DNA of 64,000 nucleotides from Actinomycetota bacterium (lineage in GTDB: Bacteria > Actinomycetota > Thermoleophilia > Solirubrobacterales > Solirubrobacteraceae), in NCBI GenBank assembly GCA_005885515.1, contig VAWK01000050.1, forward strand, positions 23,784-87,783, given 5' to 3'. Position numbers and translations under genes: made by a program. Under the pieces are notes generated by a model. The model did no database searches, was not told the DNA's origin, and worked only from the letters and a program-made list of their open reading frames with translations. Of this stretch, positions 46,944 to 55,439 are shown in pieces. Within the stretch, counting starts at the first letter, position 1, and the number at the start of each line of letters is the position of its first letter.

Positions 46944-47168
46944 TCAGCGCGGCATACCGGCGTCTATCCAGTCCCGGAACAGGCCGACGTCCTCCGCGGG
47001 CCACGGCGCATCGCAGGGCATCGTCCCATCGGCCAGACGCGTATGGACCTCCTCGGCGTTCTCGCACAACTCGTCGTATGACGACAAATCGAATGCAAAC
47101 GCCATCGCGTCGACGTCCTCGGCTCGAAACAGGGGCAGGATGTCGCGCTCGAAGCTCGGATCGCTCAT
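46944..47168 (-). CDS. Small conserved-type hypothetical (cytochrome-c-domain-like, no CxxCH)
   Basis: MSDPSFERDILPLFRAEDVDAMAFAFDLSSYDELCENAEEVHTRLADGTMPCDAPWPAEDVGLFRDWIDAGMPR. Confidence 0.7.
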   Translation of the reverse strand: MSDPSFERDILPLFRAEDVDAMAFAFDLSSYDELCENAEEVHTRLADGTMPCDAPWPAEDVGLFRDWIDAGMPR

Positions 47169-47297
47169 CGGCTGCCGTATTTACCACGATGCGGGATGCG
47201 GTTGCGCGACGGGCCCGGGTGCTGCCGCGCAGCTCGCCGGTCTCATCGCTTGATCAGGCGCTCGCTGTCCAGGCGCGTGCTGGGATACTCCTCGCTC

Positions 47298-47639
47298 GTG
47301 GAGCCACAGTTCACGTCGCTATCTGAGCTGCGCCGCTTCGCTCTCGGGGAGGGGGTGAGCGCCCAGGCGCTGTTCGGCGAGGGGGCGATGCTCAACCTGG
47401 TCGAGCTCATGCCGGACGCGCTCATCCCCCCGCACAGCCATCCGCACGAGCAGCTCGGCGTGGTGCTTTGCGGGCAGCTGAAATTTGTCGTCGCGGGTCA
47501 TGAACACGTTCTCGCAGAGATGGACGCCTACGCGCTGCCGGGAGACGTCGAGCACCAAGCGCAGGCGGGGTCACAGGGAGCACTCGTGCTGGACGTCTTC
47601 CAACCGGTCCGCGAGGACTACCGCGACGCTGCGCAGTGA
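47298..47639 (+). CDS. Cupin domain protein
   Basis: LNLVELMPDALIPPHSHPHEQLGVVLCGQLKFVVAGHEHVLAEMDAYALPGDVEHQAQAG. Confidence 0.87.
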   Translation: MEPQFTSLSELRRFALGEGVSAQALFGEGAMLNLVELMPDALIPPHSHPHEQLGVVLCGQLKFVVAGHEHVLAEMDAYALPGDVEHQAQAGSQGALVLDVFQPVREDYRDAAQ

Positions 47640-47827
47640 AGCAGCAGCGCGCCGTGACTTCGATTTGCACGAGCGACAGTCCGGGTTGGGATAGTCGCTG
47701 CGCCCCTCGGATGCATCGGTGCTACCGCCATGCGACAGCAGGCCGGCCCGACGGCGCTGGCGCGCAAGGCGCTCCACGCTGCGATCTGCCAGGATCGCTG
47801 CCGCCCCCGTTCGTGAAAGGAGAAACC

Positions 47828-48421
47828 ATGCCCGAGTACGCGCCCGGAACCCCGTCCTGGGTCGAACTTTCCTCACCGGACACCGATGCCGCCGCGGGCT
47901 TCTACGGCGAGCTCATGGGCTGGCGCGCGACGGAGCCGGGAGGGGCCCAGACCGGCGGGTACCGCATGTTCCAGCAGGACGGCAAGAACGTCGCCGGACT
48001 GATGGGCCACATGCGGGAGGGTCAGCCCACCGCATGGGCGACGTATGTGAGCGTCGCCAACGCCGACGAGACCGCGGCCAAGGTCAGGGCGGCCGGCGGC
48101 ACCGTGGTGCTCGAGCCGATGGATGTGATGGACATCGGACGGATGGCGTTCTTCGCCGATCCCACCGGTGCCGTGTTCGGCGCCTGGCAACCGAAGAGCT
48201 TCACCGGCGCCGACCTCGTCAACGAGCCCAACTCGCTCTGCTGGAATGAGGTGCTCACGCGTGCTCCTGATCAGGGCCGGGAGCTTCTCGGCTGTCTGGC
48301 CCCGCCTTCAGGCAAGCCGGCTGAGCGCCGCGACTATCCGCGGCGCGGCCCGAGCGTCAACGCCGGACCGGCGGCGCTTCGACAGCCCCGCGGTGGCGAA
48401 CCAGGAAGCCCGCGTTGGTGA
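47828..48421 (+). pseudogene. VOC/glyoxalase protein with intact first domain and lost second domain
   Basis: MPEYAPGTPSWVELSSPDTDAAAGFYGELMGWRATEPGGAQTGGYRMFQQDG...MDIGRMAFFADPTGAVFGAWQPKSFTGADLVNEPNSLCWNEVLTRAPDQGRELLG then unrelated low-quality sequence where a second VOC domain is expected. Confidence 0.65.
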
Positions 48422-48461
48422 CCAAGGCGCACGCTAGCGCCAGTACGAGGCCCAGAAGCAT
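48357..48461 (-). pseudogene. N-terminal fragment of a DMT/EamA-like permease
   Basis: 34-aa ORF MLLGLVLALACALVTNAGFLVRHRGAVEAPPVRR-stop; reads like the first helix of DMT permeases, with no continuation. Confidence 0.5.
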
Positions 48462-49073
48462 GATCTGCACCTATCGGGCCCCGACAGCGGGCGCCCGCCG
48501 TCAGGAGCGTTGCGCTCTTAGACGATTGAGTCGTCGCGCTTCGGCCTGCGCCACTTGCCGCGCGGCTCGCGTGGCCATGCGCTCGAGCCGTCTGCGGCGG
48601 TCGAGCGTTATCGCGTCGGAGACGTACTCGTCTCGATCGTGCTCCTCGAGCACGCGACGCGTCCGCTGCGCGATCAGTCGCAGTAGCCTGAGGTGCGTAT
48701 CGATCATCGGCGCCCTCCACGTGGCTGGCCGCACTGGTTGAACCACTTGGCTGTTCCTGGAGCCATCGCTCTACCTCCGTCCATTGGTAAGTGCTGCGGA
48801 CGCGGAGATTGCGCGAGCAAAGGCAACGAGCGCGGGCACAGGGTCGGGATCACGACCCGACTGGACAGCGCACGATAGCAGTCGCCCGCAGCGGGTCGCA
48901 AAGGAAGAGGCCGCTGGACCGCGGCCGGAATCTTCGCGCTCGAAGGAGGACTCGGCCTGCTCGCGACCGTCTCGCTGATTCGCAACCGCGACAGTCGTGC
49001 GCACGTGGAACTGGGGGCCACGCCGGCCGAGCAGCCCGCGCCGGGCTAGCCACGCGCCGCGGCTCCTGGTCGC

Positions 49074-49479
49074 TCATCTGTCCGGGAGAATCCCCGTCGC
49101 TTGGCCGACCTCTATCAGGTGTCCGTCAGGGTCGCGGATGTAGCACCGGATCTCGCGTCCATGATCCTTTGGCGGGGTGAGGAACTCGGCGCCGCGTCCG
49201 CTTCAATCTGCGTAGGTCGCCGCCATGTCCGCGACGCGGATGTTGAGAAAGTTGCTCACCCGGTTCGGGTCACGGGGCGGCTCGAGCGTGACCGTCGGCT
49301 TCTCCGCCGACGTTGATGATGATCCAGCTGTTCGCGAGCGCGACGATCGACGGTTCGCCCTCCCGCACAAGCTCGCCGCCGAGTACGTCTGTGTAGAAGC
49401 GGCGCGAGCGTTCGACGTCGTCGGAGACGATGAAATGCGTAAGCACGATCCCGTCCTTCGGTGCCGGGAATTCGGCCAT
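49074..49479 (-). pseudogene. VOC-family protein with frameshift and nonsense mutation
   Basis: MAEFPAPKDGIVLTHFIVSDDVERSRRFYTDVLGGELVREGEPSIVALANSWIIINVGG / frameshift / EKPTVTLEPPRDPNRVSNFLNIRVADMAATYAD TGA SGRGAEFLTPPKDHGREIRCYIRDPDGHLIEVGQATGILPDR. Confidence 0.88.
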
Positions 49480-49551
49480 CGGAGCCTCCTTGGGTTGTTT
49501 AGCTGATCGAAAGGACCGCAAGCCGCTGACGTACAGCGGTTCCGGATGCAG

Positions 49552-50235
49552 CTAGTCCGACGCAAACCGGCGACCGCCCGAGCGCGATCGCGAGCTCCCG
49601 TCGTCGCTGGGACGTTCCGCGGCGAACATCGCCGCCTGAACATCCCTGAGCCGGTCGACGTCGCCGCGCATGCCCGCGACAGCGTCATTGAAGAGGAAGG
49701 CCTCGCCGAGGCGCACGATCGCGTAGCCCAGCGTTGAAGGCTCGATGGCCGGCCGATACCGGCCCGCCTGCACCTCCTGCCTGATCAACGCGGTTACCAT
49801 CTCGACGATCCGGGGCTGCACCTTGCCAGCGCCCGAGATGATGACGCGCAGCGCCGCGTCGCGCTCGTTTTCGACGAACTGGCGCAGCGCCGGAGCGTCG
49901 GCAAGACTGCGGTTGAAGCGATCGAGGGTGTCGAGCAGGGCGAGTGCGCCCGTCCCGCGGGCGCCTACCCGTGCCTGCTCGAGCAGCGGTTCGGCGGCGC
50001 GCACGAGAACCTCGCCGATGAGCTCGTCGCGTGAGCCGAACCAGCGGTAGATCGTCGTGCGACCGAGCCCGAGCTCGCCTGCGATCGCGTGCACGTCGAT
50101 GCGCCGTCCGCGGAGGTAGCGGTGCATCGCCAGGGCAAGCACGTCCCCGCGGCTGGCGGCTGGCGGCCGGCCGCGCGACTGGGTAGGTACTGCCGATTGG
50201 ATCGAGGTCTCCGTCATGACATGAAACAATCCCAA
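49552..50235 (-). CDS. TetR-family regulator (QsdR-like), paralog of 35297-35977
   Basis: LALAMHRYLRGRRIDVHAIAGELGLGRTTIYRWFGSRDELIGEVLVRAAEPLL...LDTLDRFNRSLADAPALRQFVENERDAALRVI. Confidence 0.9.
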   Translation of the reverse strand: MGLFHVMTETSIQSAVPTQSRGRPPAASRGDVLALAMHRYLRGRRIDVHAIAGELGLGRTTIYRWFGSRDELIGEVLVRAAEPLLEQARVGARGTGALALLDTLDRFNRSLADAPALRQFVENERDAALRVIISGAGKVQPRIVEMVTALIRQEVQAGRYRPAIEPSTLGYAIVRLGEAFLFNDAVAGMRGDVDRLRDVQAAMFAAERPSDDGSSRSRSGGRRFASD

Positions 50236-50246
50236 GTTTTTGTTAC

Positions 50247-50267
50247 ATCAAACTGTTTTGTTTTGAT
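50247..50267. promoter_or_regulatory. Candidate TetR operator: inverted repeat ATCAAA-N9-TTTGAT
   Basis: AT-rich island (aatcccaagtttttgttacatcaaactgttttgttttgatacg) between divergent TetR gene and lipase. Confidence 0.5.
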
Positions 50268-50312
50268 ACGTTCCCGCCAACTGTACTACCCGGCGCGGGC
50301 AGGAGGAGAAAG

Positions 50313-51686
50313 ATGAGCAGGATCCGTCCTTGGAAACGCCATGCTGACCAGGGGGCCGCGCGTTTGCTCGTCGCCGCGATGGCGGCCGGCGCGTTGCTGT
50401 TGGCCGCGGCACCGGTGGCGCACGCCTCGACGTTCGAACGCCGCCCGGTCCTGTTCGTCCACGGCTTCGAGAGCGCCGGCTCGAACTTCGCCTCCCAGGC
50501 GATGCGCTTTGAAAGCAACGGCTACCCGCCCAGCTGGGTCGACGAGCTCGACTACAACTCGACGCGGGCGACGAGTGACCAGAGCGAAGTCGAAAAACAG
50601 ATCGAAGAAGCGATCGCGGCCCTCAAGAAGCGGACCGGCAAGTCCCAGGTCGACGTGATTGGGCACTCGGAGGGAACATCGGTGATGTACCACTACCTCG
50701 CGGAAAGCGCAAAAGCCGCCGAACACAAGGCGAGCGTGGCGCGCTACGTCAACGTCGACGGCCAGGAAGAAAATCCGGGCGTGCCGACGCTCGCGCTTTG
50801 GGCAGGGCGCTGCGGCGACATCACGTGCAGCAACCCCGAACGGCACATGGAAGGCGCCGAAAACGTCACGATCCCCAACCAGACGCACGTGCAGACGTCC
50901 ACCTCGTCCCAGAGCTTCCAACAGATCTACAAGTTCTTCAGGGGGACGCTGCCGGGGCACGACATCGTCCCGCAGAAGGACAAGATCCAGCTCGCCGGTA
51001 AGGCACTCGAATTCCCGCAGAACTCGGGTCTGGCCGGGGACACCGTGCAGATCTGGCCGCTCAACTTCGAAGGGGCGCGGACTACCCCGAAGCCGATCGC
51101 GTCGATCGCGATCACCGACGGTTCGACCGCCGGCGGTGCCTGGGGACCGGTATCGGCGAAGGCGGGGCAGCGCTATGAATTCACGATCTTGAAACCGGAC
51201 GGCAAGACGGTCCACGTGTACATGGAGCCGTTCGTGAGAAGCGACTACGCCATCCGCCTGCTCGGGTCGATTCCGATCGAGGCATACACCGGAAAGAGCC
51301 CCCTCAGCTCAGGGGCGGTGATGATCAGGTACAAGGAGTACTGGGGCAACGAACCAGGCCAGAACGACGAACTGCTCGTCAACGGCCTGAACGTTTGCAC
51401 GGCAGCCCTGTGCCCCTGGGAAAAGGAGGTGAACGCGTTCTTTGCGTTCAACTGGGAAGGCAGGCCAGAAACGACCCTCAATGAAGACCCGGTTCTGAGC
51501 AAGCTGCCTTTCATCCAGGCCGCGCAGGTGTATGTCCCCGGCAGCGAACCACCCAATGCCACCGTTTCCTACCAGCTGAACTCACGCGGCGGCGGAGGAG
51601 TGCGAACGCTGAACGTCCCCAACTGGGAAGGCGTGACCAACCAGGCCGAGATCTTCTGGAATGACTTCGAGAGCCTGAACTTCTAG
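50313..51686 (+). CDS. Secreted lipase/alpha-beta hydrolase (Archaeoglobus AFL-lipase-like C-terminal domain)
   Basis: Signal peptide; PVLFVHGFESAGSNFASQAMRFESNGYPPSWVDELDYNST...VDVIGHSEGTSVMYHYLAES. Confidence 0.82.
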   Translation: MSRIRPWKRHADQGAARLLVAAMAAGALLLAAAPVAHASTFERRPVLFVHGFESAGSNFASQAMRFESNGYPPSWVDELDYNSTRATSDQSEVEKQIEEAIAALKKRTGKSQVDVIGHSEGTSVMYHYLAESAKAAEHKASVARYVNVDGQEENPGVPTLALWAGRCGDITCSNPERHMEGAENVTIPNQTHVQTSTSSQSFQQIYKFFRGTLPGHDIVPQKDKIQLAGKALEFPQNSGLAGDTVQIWPLNFEGARTTPKPIASIAITDGSTAGGAWGPVSAKAGQRYEFTILKPDGKTVHVYMEPFVRSDYAIRLLGSIPIEAYTGKSPLSSGAVMIRYKEYWGNEPGQNDELLVNGLNVCTAALCPWEKEVNAFFAFNWEGRPETTLNEDPVLSKLPFIQAAQVYVPGSEPPNATVSYQLNSRGGGGVRTLNVPNWEGVTNQAEIFWNDFESLNF

Positions 51687-51786
51687 CCAGCATCGACGCG
51701 GCGGGTGCCGGGCGACGGTAGCGGTCCGGCGCCCAATGCGCCGAGGAGAGACACACCATGTCAGCCCGCCTTGCCCGCAGCCTGGT

Positions 51787-53097
51787 TCATCGAGGCGGGC
51801 GCGCGGCATCGTCACCTCGCGCGGATTCGACGAACACATCGAGTGGCTCCAGCTGCCACGGCTCATCCGCTCCCGGTGGAGCGTTCAGCCAACGCGCGGC
51901 GTCGGCTCGACCGAGATCGATGAGCGCCTCGATGAACTCCTGGTCGAACAGCAGGTAGCTGAGCAGCTCGCCGTGCGCCGGGCTGTCGCCCCCCAGCAGA
52001 CGATTGAGCAGCGGGAAGTCGGGGGACCGGAGCCCCTTTAGACCGCCGTAGCGAGTCCGAAACACATCCGAGGCGATGTCGCCGATGACGCCACGCCGTG
52101 CTGGCGCGATAAAGATGTAAGGCACGCGGGCCTCTCGGTAGCGCATTGCCGCCGGTGCGACCCCACCGTTGGCGAAGAACTCGTTGATGTTTCCGAGCAT
52201 GCGCATGTCCTCGCCCAGCGGATCCACGAGCGTGCCGTGCAGGGCGTGCAATGCGCCGTCGCCAAAGTCGGGCGGCTCGCTGTCATGGCGCCCGGGCTCC
52301 GATGGCGGCTCGGTGATCGCTTCGGTTCCGATGACGACGAGGCGCTCGGCACCGAGATCGAGAGCCGGCTTGATCGGGGTGTTGAGCCGCGTGCCACCGT
52401 CCACGTACCAGCCGCGCGCCTCGGCCGGTGTCTCGACCCGGACCGGCGGGAAGAGGATCGGAATCGCCGCCGAGGCCCGGACATGTTCATCGGAGAGCGC
52501 GGTCGGGACGTATTCGATCGCGTGCGAATTGTGCGCTGGTAGCTCATTGTGGCTCTCGACGAACGCCACCGTGCGGCCCCTGCCCGCAGCGGTCGCGACG
52601 ACCGCCACAGCATCGAGGAGTCCCTGCCCCACGTTGCGGTGAAGATCACCCCACGACATCCAACGCTTCAGGCTGTGCTCCAGCGGCTTGGGATCGAGCA
52701 GGCTCGGCAGACGAACGCCGGGCACCGACAGCAGCTCGCCGGCATATCGCAGTGCCGTCAACGGCAGCTGTTGGAGCAGGATTGGCCGGATCACGCTGCC
52801 CTTCGTGGCCTGCCGCCAGCGGTCGAGCAGGCCGGCTGCCTGCTCCTCGGCGTCTAGGTGCGCGCTAGCTCCCATGTAGCCGGCATTGATCGCGCCGACG
52901 CTTGTGCCCACAAACAGCGTCGGTCGCTGATTACGCGCATCGAGCGCGGGCGAGAGGATCGAGATCGCGCCGGCCTCGTAGGCGCCGCGAGCGCCGCCGC
53001 CTGACAGCACGCTTCCGATCCGGGGAGCACCTGCATCTGAAACGCTGCGCATCGATTGTCCATGATCCGCGCCGCCAAGAGATCCCGCGCAGCTCAA
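51787..53097 (-). CDS. Patatin-like phospholipase
   Basis: GSVLSGGGARGAYEAGAI, LFVGTSVGAINAGYMG, WYVDGGTRLNTPIKPAL (Ser-Asp dyad); start may be ATG near 53052. Confidence 0.92.
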   Translation of the reverse strand: MSCAGSLGGADHGQSMRSVSDAGAPRIGSVLSGGGARGAYEAGAISILSPALDARNQRPTLFVGTSVGAINAGYMGASAHLDAEEQAAGLLDRWRQATKGSVIRPILLQQLPLTALRYAGELLSVPGVRLPSLLDPKPLEHSLKRWMSWGDLHRNVGQGLLDAVAVVATAAGRGRTVAFVESHNELPAHNSHAIEYVPTALSDEHVRASAAIPILFPPVRVETPAEARGWYVDGGTRLNTPIKPALDLGAERLVVIGTEAITEPPSEPGRHDSEPPDFGDGALHALHGTLVDPLGEDMRMLGNINEFFANGGVAPAAMRYREARVPYIFIAPARRGVIGDIASDVFRTRYGGLKGLRSPDFPLLNRLLGGDSPAHGELLSYLLFDQEFIEALIDLGRADAARWLNAPPGADEPWQLEPLDVFVESARGDDAARPPR

Positions 53098-53306
53098 AGG
53101 TAGCTGCGCCGGCGAGTCCTCTCACGAGCGCGGTGCCCGAGGGTTGGGTGCACCGCGACAACCTCGACTTATCAACAGTGCAGCACATCCCAGCACGCTG
53201 CCCGGCGCTCGCTCTGCTGGTGGCGATGCCGCGCCCGCCACGTGTGCGTCGGGGACAGCGCCGCAGTGGCCGATGGCGGGCCCCCCGTGCGGCGACGAGA
53301 CCGCGG

Positions 53307-54428
53307 CTACAGCTCCGCGATCCGCCGCTCCAGAAAGCGCCGCTCGCGCTCTGAGCGCGCGAGCTCTAGCGCACGCTCGAACGCTTCCCGGGCCTCGTCG
53401 GTGCGCCCCAGGCGGCGCAGCAGCTCCCCCCGCGTGGAGTGCAGGTACTGGTAGTCGCCCAGCTCGAGACGGTTGACGATCTCAAGTGCCGGCCCCACCG
53501 AGCCGGCCTGCGCGACCGCGACCGCGCGGTTGAGCTCCACGACCGGCGAATGCGTGATCTCCGCAAGCTGCTCGTACAGCGCCGCGATCTCGCTCCAGTC
53601 GATCTGCTCGCCGGTCTGAAGCGAGGCGATCGCGGCCTGGAGCACGTACGGGCCGCGCCCGCGCAGCGCGATCGCCCGCTCTAGCGCCCCCCGGCCGGCC
53701 GCGAGCTCGGCCGCGTCCCATAGTGAGCGGTCCTGCTCCTTGAGCAGCACCAGCTCATCGCCGGCGAACCTCGCCTCGCGCCGCGCGTGATGGATCATCA
53801 TCAGCGCCAGCAGCCCGTGCACCTCCGGCTCGTCGGGCATCAGCACAGCGAGCAGCCTGCCCAGCCTGATCGCCTCGGCTGCGAGGTCGACGCGGCCCGA
53901 GTATCCCTCGTTGTAGATCAAATAGACCACCGCCAGCACCGCCTCCAGCCGATCCGGGAGCAGATGCTCGGCGGGGACAGCAAACGGGATGCCGGCCTGC
54001 TTGATCTTTGCCTTGGCGCGCGAGAGCCTGCGCTTCATCGTCTCCTCGGAGACGATGAACGCGTGCGCGATCTCCTCCGTGGTCAGGCCGCCTAGCGCGC
54101 GCAGAGTGAGCGCGACCTGCGCCTCGAGCGCCAGCGCCGGGTGACAGCAGGTGAAGATCAGCTCGAGGCGCTCGTCCTCGATCGTCGTGTCGTCGATCTC
54201 GTCCATGGTCGCCTGTGGCACCTCCAGCAAGCGGGTCTTCTCGGCGAGCGTTCGCTCCCGGCGAATCCGGTCGATCGCCCGGTTACGCGCCGTGACGACC
54301 AGCCATGCACCCGGGTTTGCGGGGATGCCGTCGTGCCGCCAACGCTCGGCCGCGACCGCGAACGCCTCCTGAGCGGCCTCCTCGGCGAGGTCGAAGTCGC
54401 CAAGGAAGCCGATCAGCGAGGCAAGCAC
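53307..54428 (-). CDS. ECF RNA polymerase sigma factor (ECF42-like with TPR-type C-terminal extension)
   Basis: DLAEEAAQEAFAVAAERWRHDGIPANPGAWLVVTARNRAIDRIRRERT, LTLRALGGLTTEEIAHAFIVSEETMKRRLSRAKAKIK, VYLIYNEGYSG. Homology extends upstream (LLDQVFRDEWGR), so the true start is probably 5' of 54428 and overlaps the YCII gene. Confidence 0.92.
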   Translation of the reverse strand: MLASLIGFLGDFDLAEEAAQEAFAVAAERWRHDGIPANPGAWLVVTARNRAIDRIRRERTLAEKTRLLEVPQATMDEIDDTTIEDERLELIFTCCHPALALEAQVALTLRALGGLTTEEIAHAFIVSEETMKRRLSRAKAKIKQAGIPFAVPAEHLLPDRLEAVLAVVYLIYNEGYSGRVDLAAEAIRLGRLLAVLMPDEPEVHGLLALMMIHHARREARFAGDELVLLKEQDRSLWDAAELAAGRGALERAIALRGRGPYVLQAAIASLQTGEQIDWSEIAALYEQLAEITHSPVVELNRAVAVAQAGSVGPALEIVNRLELGDYQYLHSTRGELLRRLGRTDEAREAFERALELARSERERRFLERRIAEL

Positions 54429-54466
54429 CCGCCCCCATTCATCGCGGAAGACCTGATCGAGCAGCG

Positions 54467-54805
54467 CTAGCGCTCCACCAGCGGCCTGATCTCGACCCCG
54501 CCACCGAACCGAGCCGCGGGCACCCTCGCCGCCAGCTCGATCGCCTCATCCATGTTCTGAGCCTCGAACACGTAGTAGCCGCCAAACACCTCCTTGGTGT
54601 CGGCGAACGGACCGTCGGTCGTCAGTGCGCGGCCGTCTTGCACGCGAACCGTTGTGGCCGTCTCAACGGGCTGCAGCTGGCCGCTGCCCACACAGCGCGA
54701 ATCGGCAGTCAGCGCCATGTACTCGCCCAACGCCTTCTCGTACTCGTCCTTCGGCAGCGCCTCATGTGAACCCGGCGCTGAGTAGATCAGCAGTGCGTAC
54801 TTCAT
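54467..54805 (-). CDS. YCII-domain protein (sigma-factor partner type)
   Basis: MKYALLIYSAPGSHEALPKDEYEKALGEYMAL...ALTTDGPFADTKEVFGGYYVFEAQNMDEAIELAARVPAARFGGGVEIRPLVER. Confidence 0.92.
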   Translation of the reverse strand: MKYALLIYSAPGSHEALPKDEYEKALGEYMALTADSRCVGSGQLQPVETATTVRVQDGRALTTDGPFADTKEVFGGYYVFEAQNMDEAIELAARVPAARFGGGVEIRPLVER

Positions 54806-54849
54806 CTCGAACCTCCTGCAAAGAGACTTATTGTCGCCACCAAGACGAA

Positions 54850-55025
54850 CGGGGAGCCGCTCAGGGGACGTGCTGAGCGGCGGGCGCACCTCCACCGCGG
54901 CGCCGCGCCGCCGGCACGCTCGCGGCGAACTCGACCGCGCTCTGGAGGCCATCTAGTCGGCGACGCGGAAATCCGCCGAACACGTTCGTCTTCGGCGAGC
55001 GGCCCGTCCGTACTCAAGGTCCGCC
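54850..55025 (-). pseudogene. Decayed tandem copy of a YCII-domain gene (C-terminal half only, in three frames)
   Basis: Successive frames read LSTDGPLAEDE, then TNVFGGF...DGLQSAVEFAASVPAARR, then AAVEVRPPLSTSPERL, collinear with the intact YCII protein. Confidence 0.8.
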
Positions 55026-55091
55026 AGCCTGCAGGCAGCACTCGGCCTGCGCGCCCGGGGCACAGTCGTAGCCGGTCCTCAGCTCAGCCAT
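55014..55091 (-). other. 25-aa Cys-containing micro-ORF overlapping the arsR 3' end
   Basis: MAELRTGYDCAPGAQAECCLQAGGP-stop; ATG overlaps the arsR C-terminal codons (GCATGGCTGAGCTGA). Confidence 0.4.
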
Positions 55092-55432
55092 GCGGACAGC
55101 TCCTCCAGAGCCTCCGGGATGACGTAGTAGTAGGCCCACAGCCCGCGGCGCTCGGAGTCCACAATGCCCGCGTCGCGAAGCTTCTTCAAGTGATGCGAAA
55201 GCGTGGGCTGGGAGATCTCGAACAGGGGCACGAGCTCACACACGCACACCTTGCCGGCGTGCCTGCGCAGCACGTCGACGAGCTGAAGGCGCACGGGGTC
55301 GCCGAGCGCCTTGGCGACCACGGCCATGCGGCTCGCCGCCTCACGCTGCACGTCTGGGTAGACGACGGGCTCGCAGCAGCGCTCGCCCGCAGGGCGCTTC
55401 TGCTTGGGGGCAAGTTCCAGATCGACAGCCAT
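55079..55432 (-). CDS. arsR: ArsR-family metalloregulator
   Basis: ALGDPVRLQLVDVLRRHAGKVCVCELVPLFEISQPTLSHHLKKLRDAGIVDSERRGLWAYYYV; CVCEL metal-site motif. Confidence 0.92.
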   Translation of the reverse strand: MAVDLELAPKQKRPAGERCCEPVVYPDVQREAASRMAVVAKALGDPVRLQLVDVLRRHAGKVCVCELVPLFEISQPTLSHHLKKLRDAGIVDSERRGLWAYYYVIPEALEELSAWLS

Positions 55433-55439
55433 CTATGTA

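Noticed and set aside
48501-48746. 81-aa minus-strand ORF (MIDTHLRLLRLIAQRTRRVLEEHDRDEYVSDAITLDRRRRLERMATRAARQ...)
   Set aside because: Possibly real small helical protein, but it lies in the pseudogene-rich segment and has no family match I can support.
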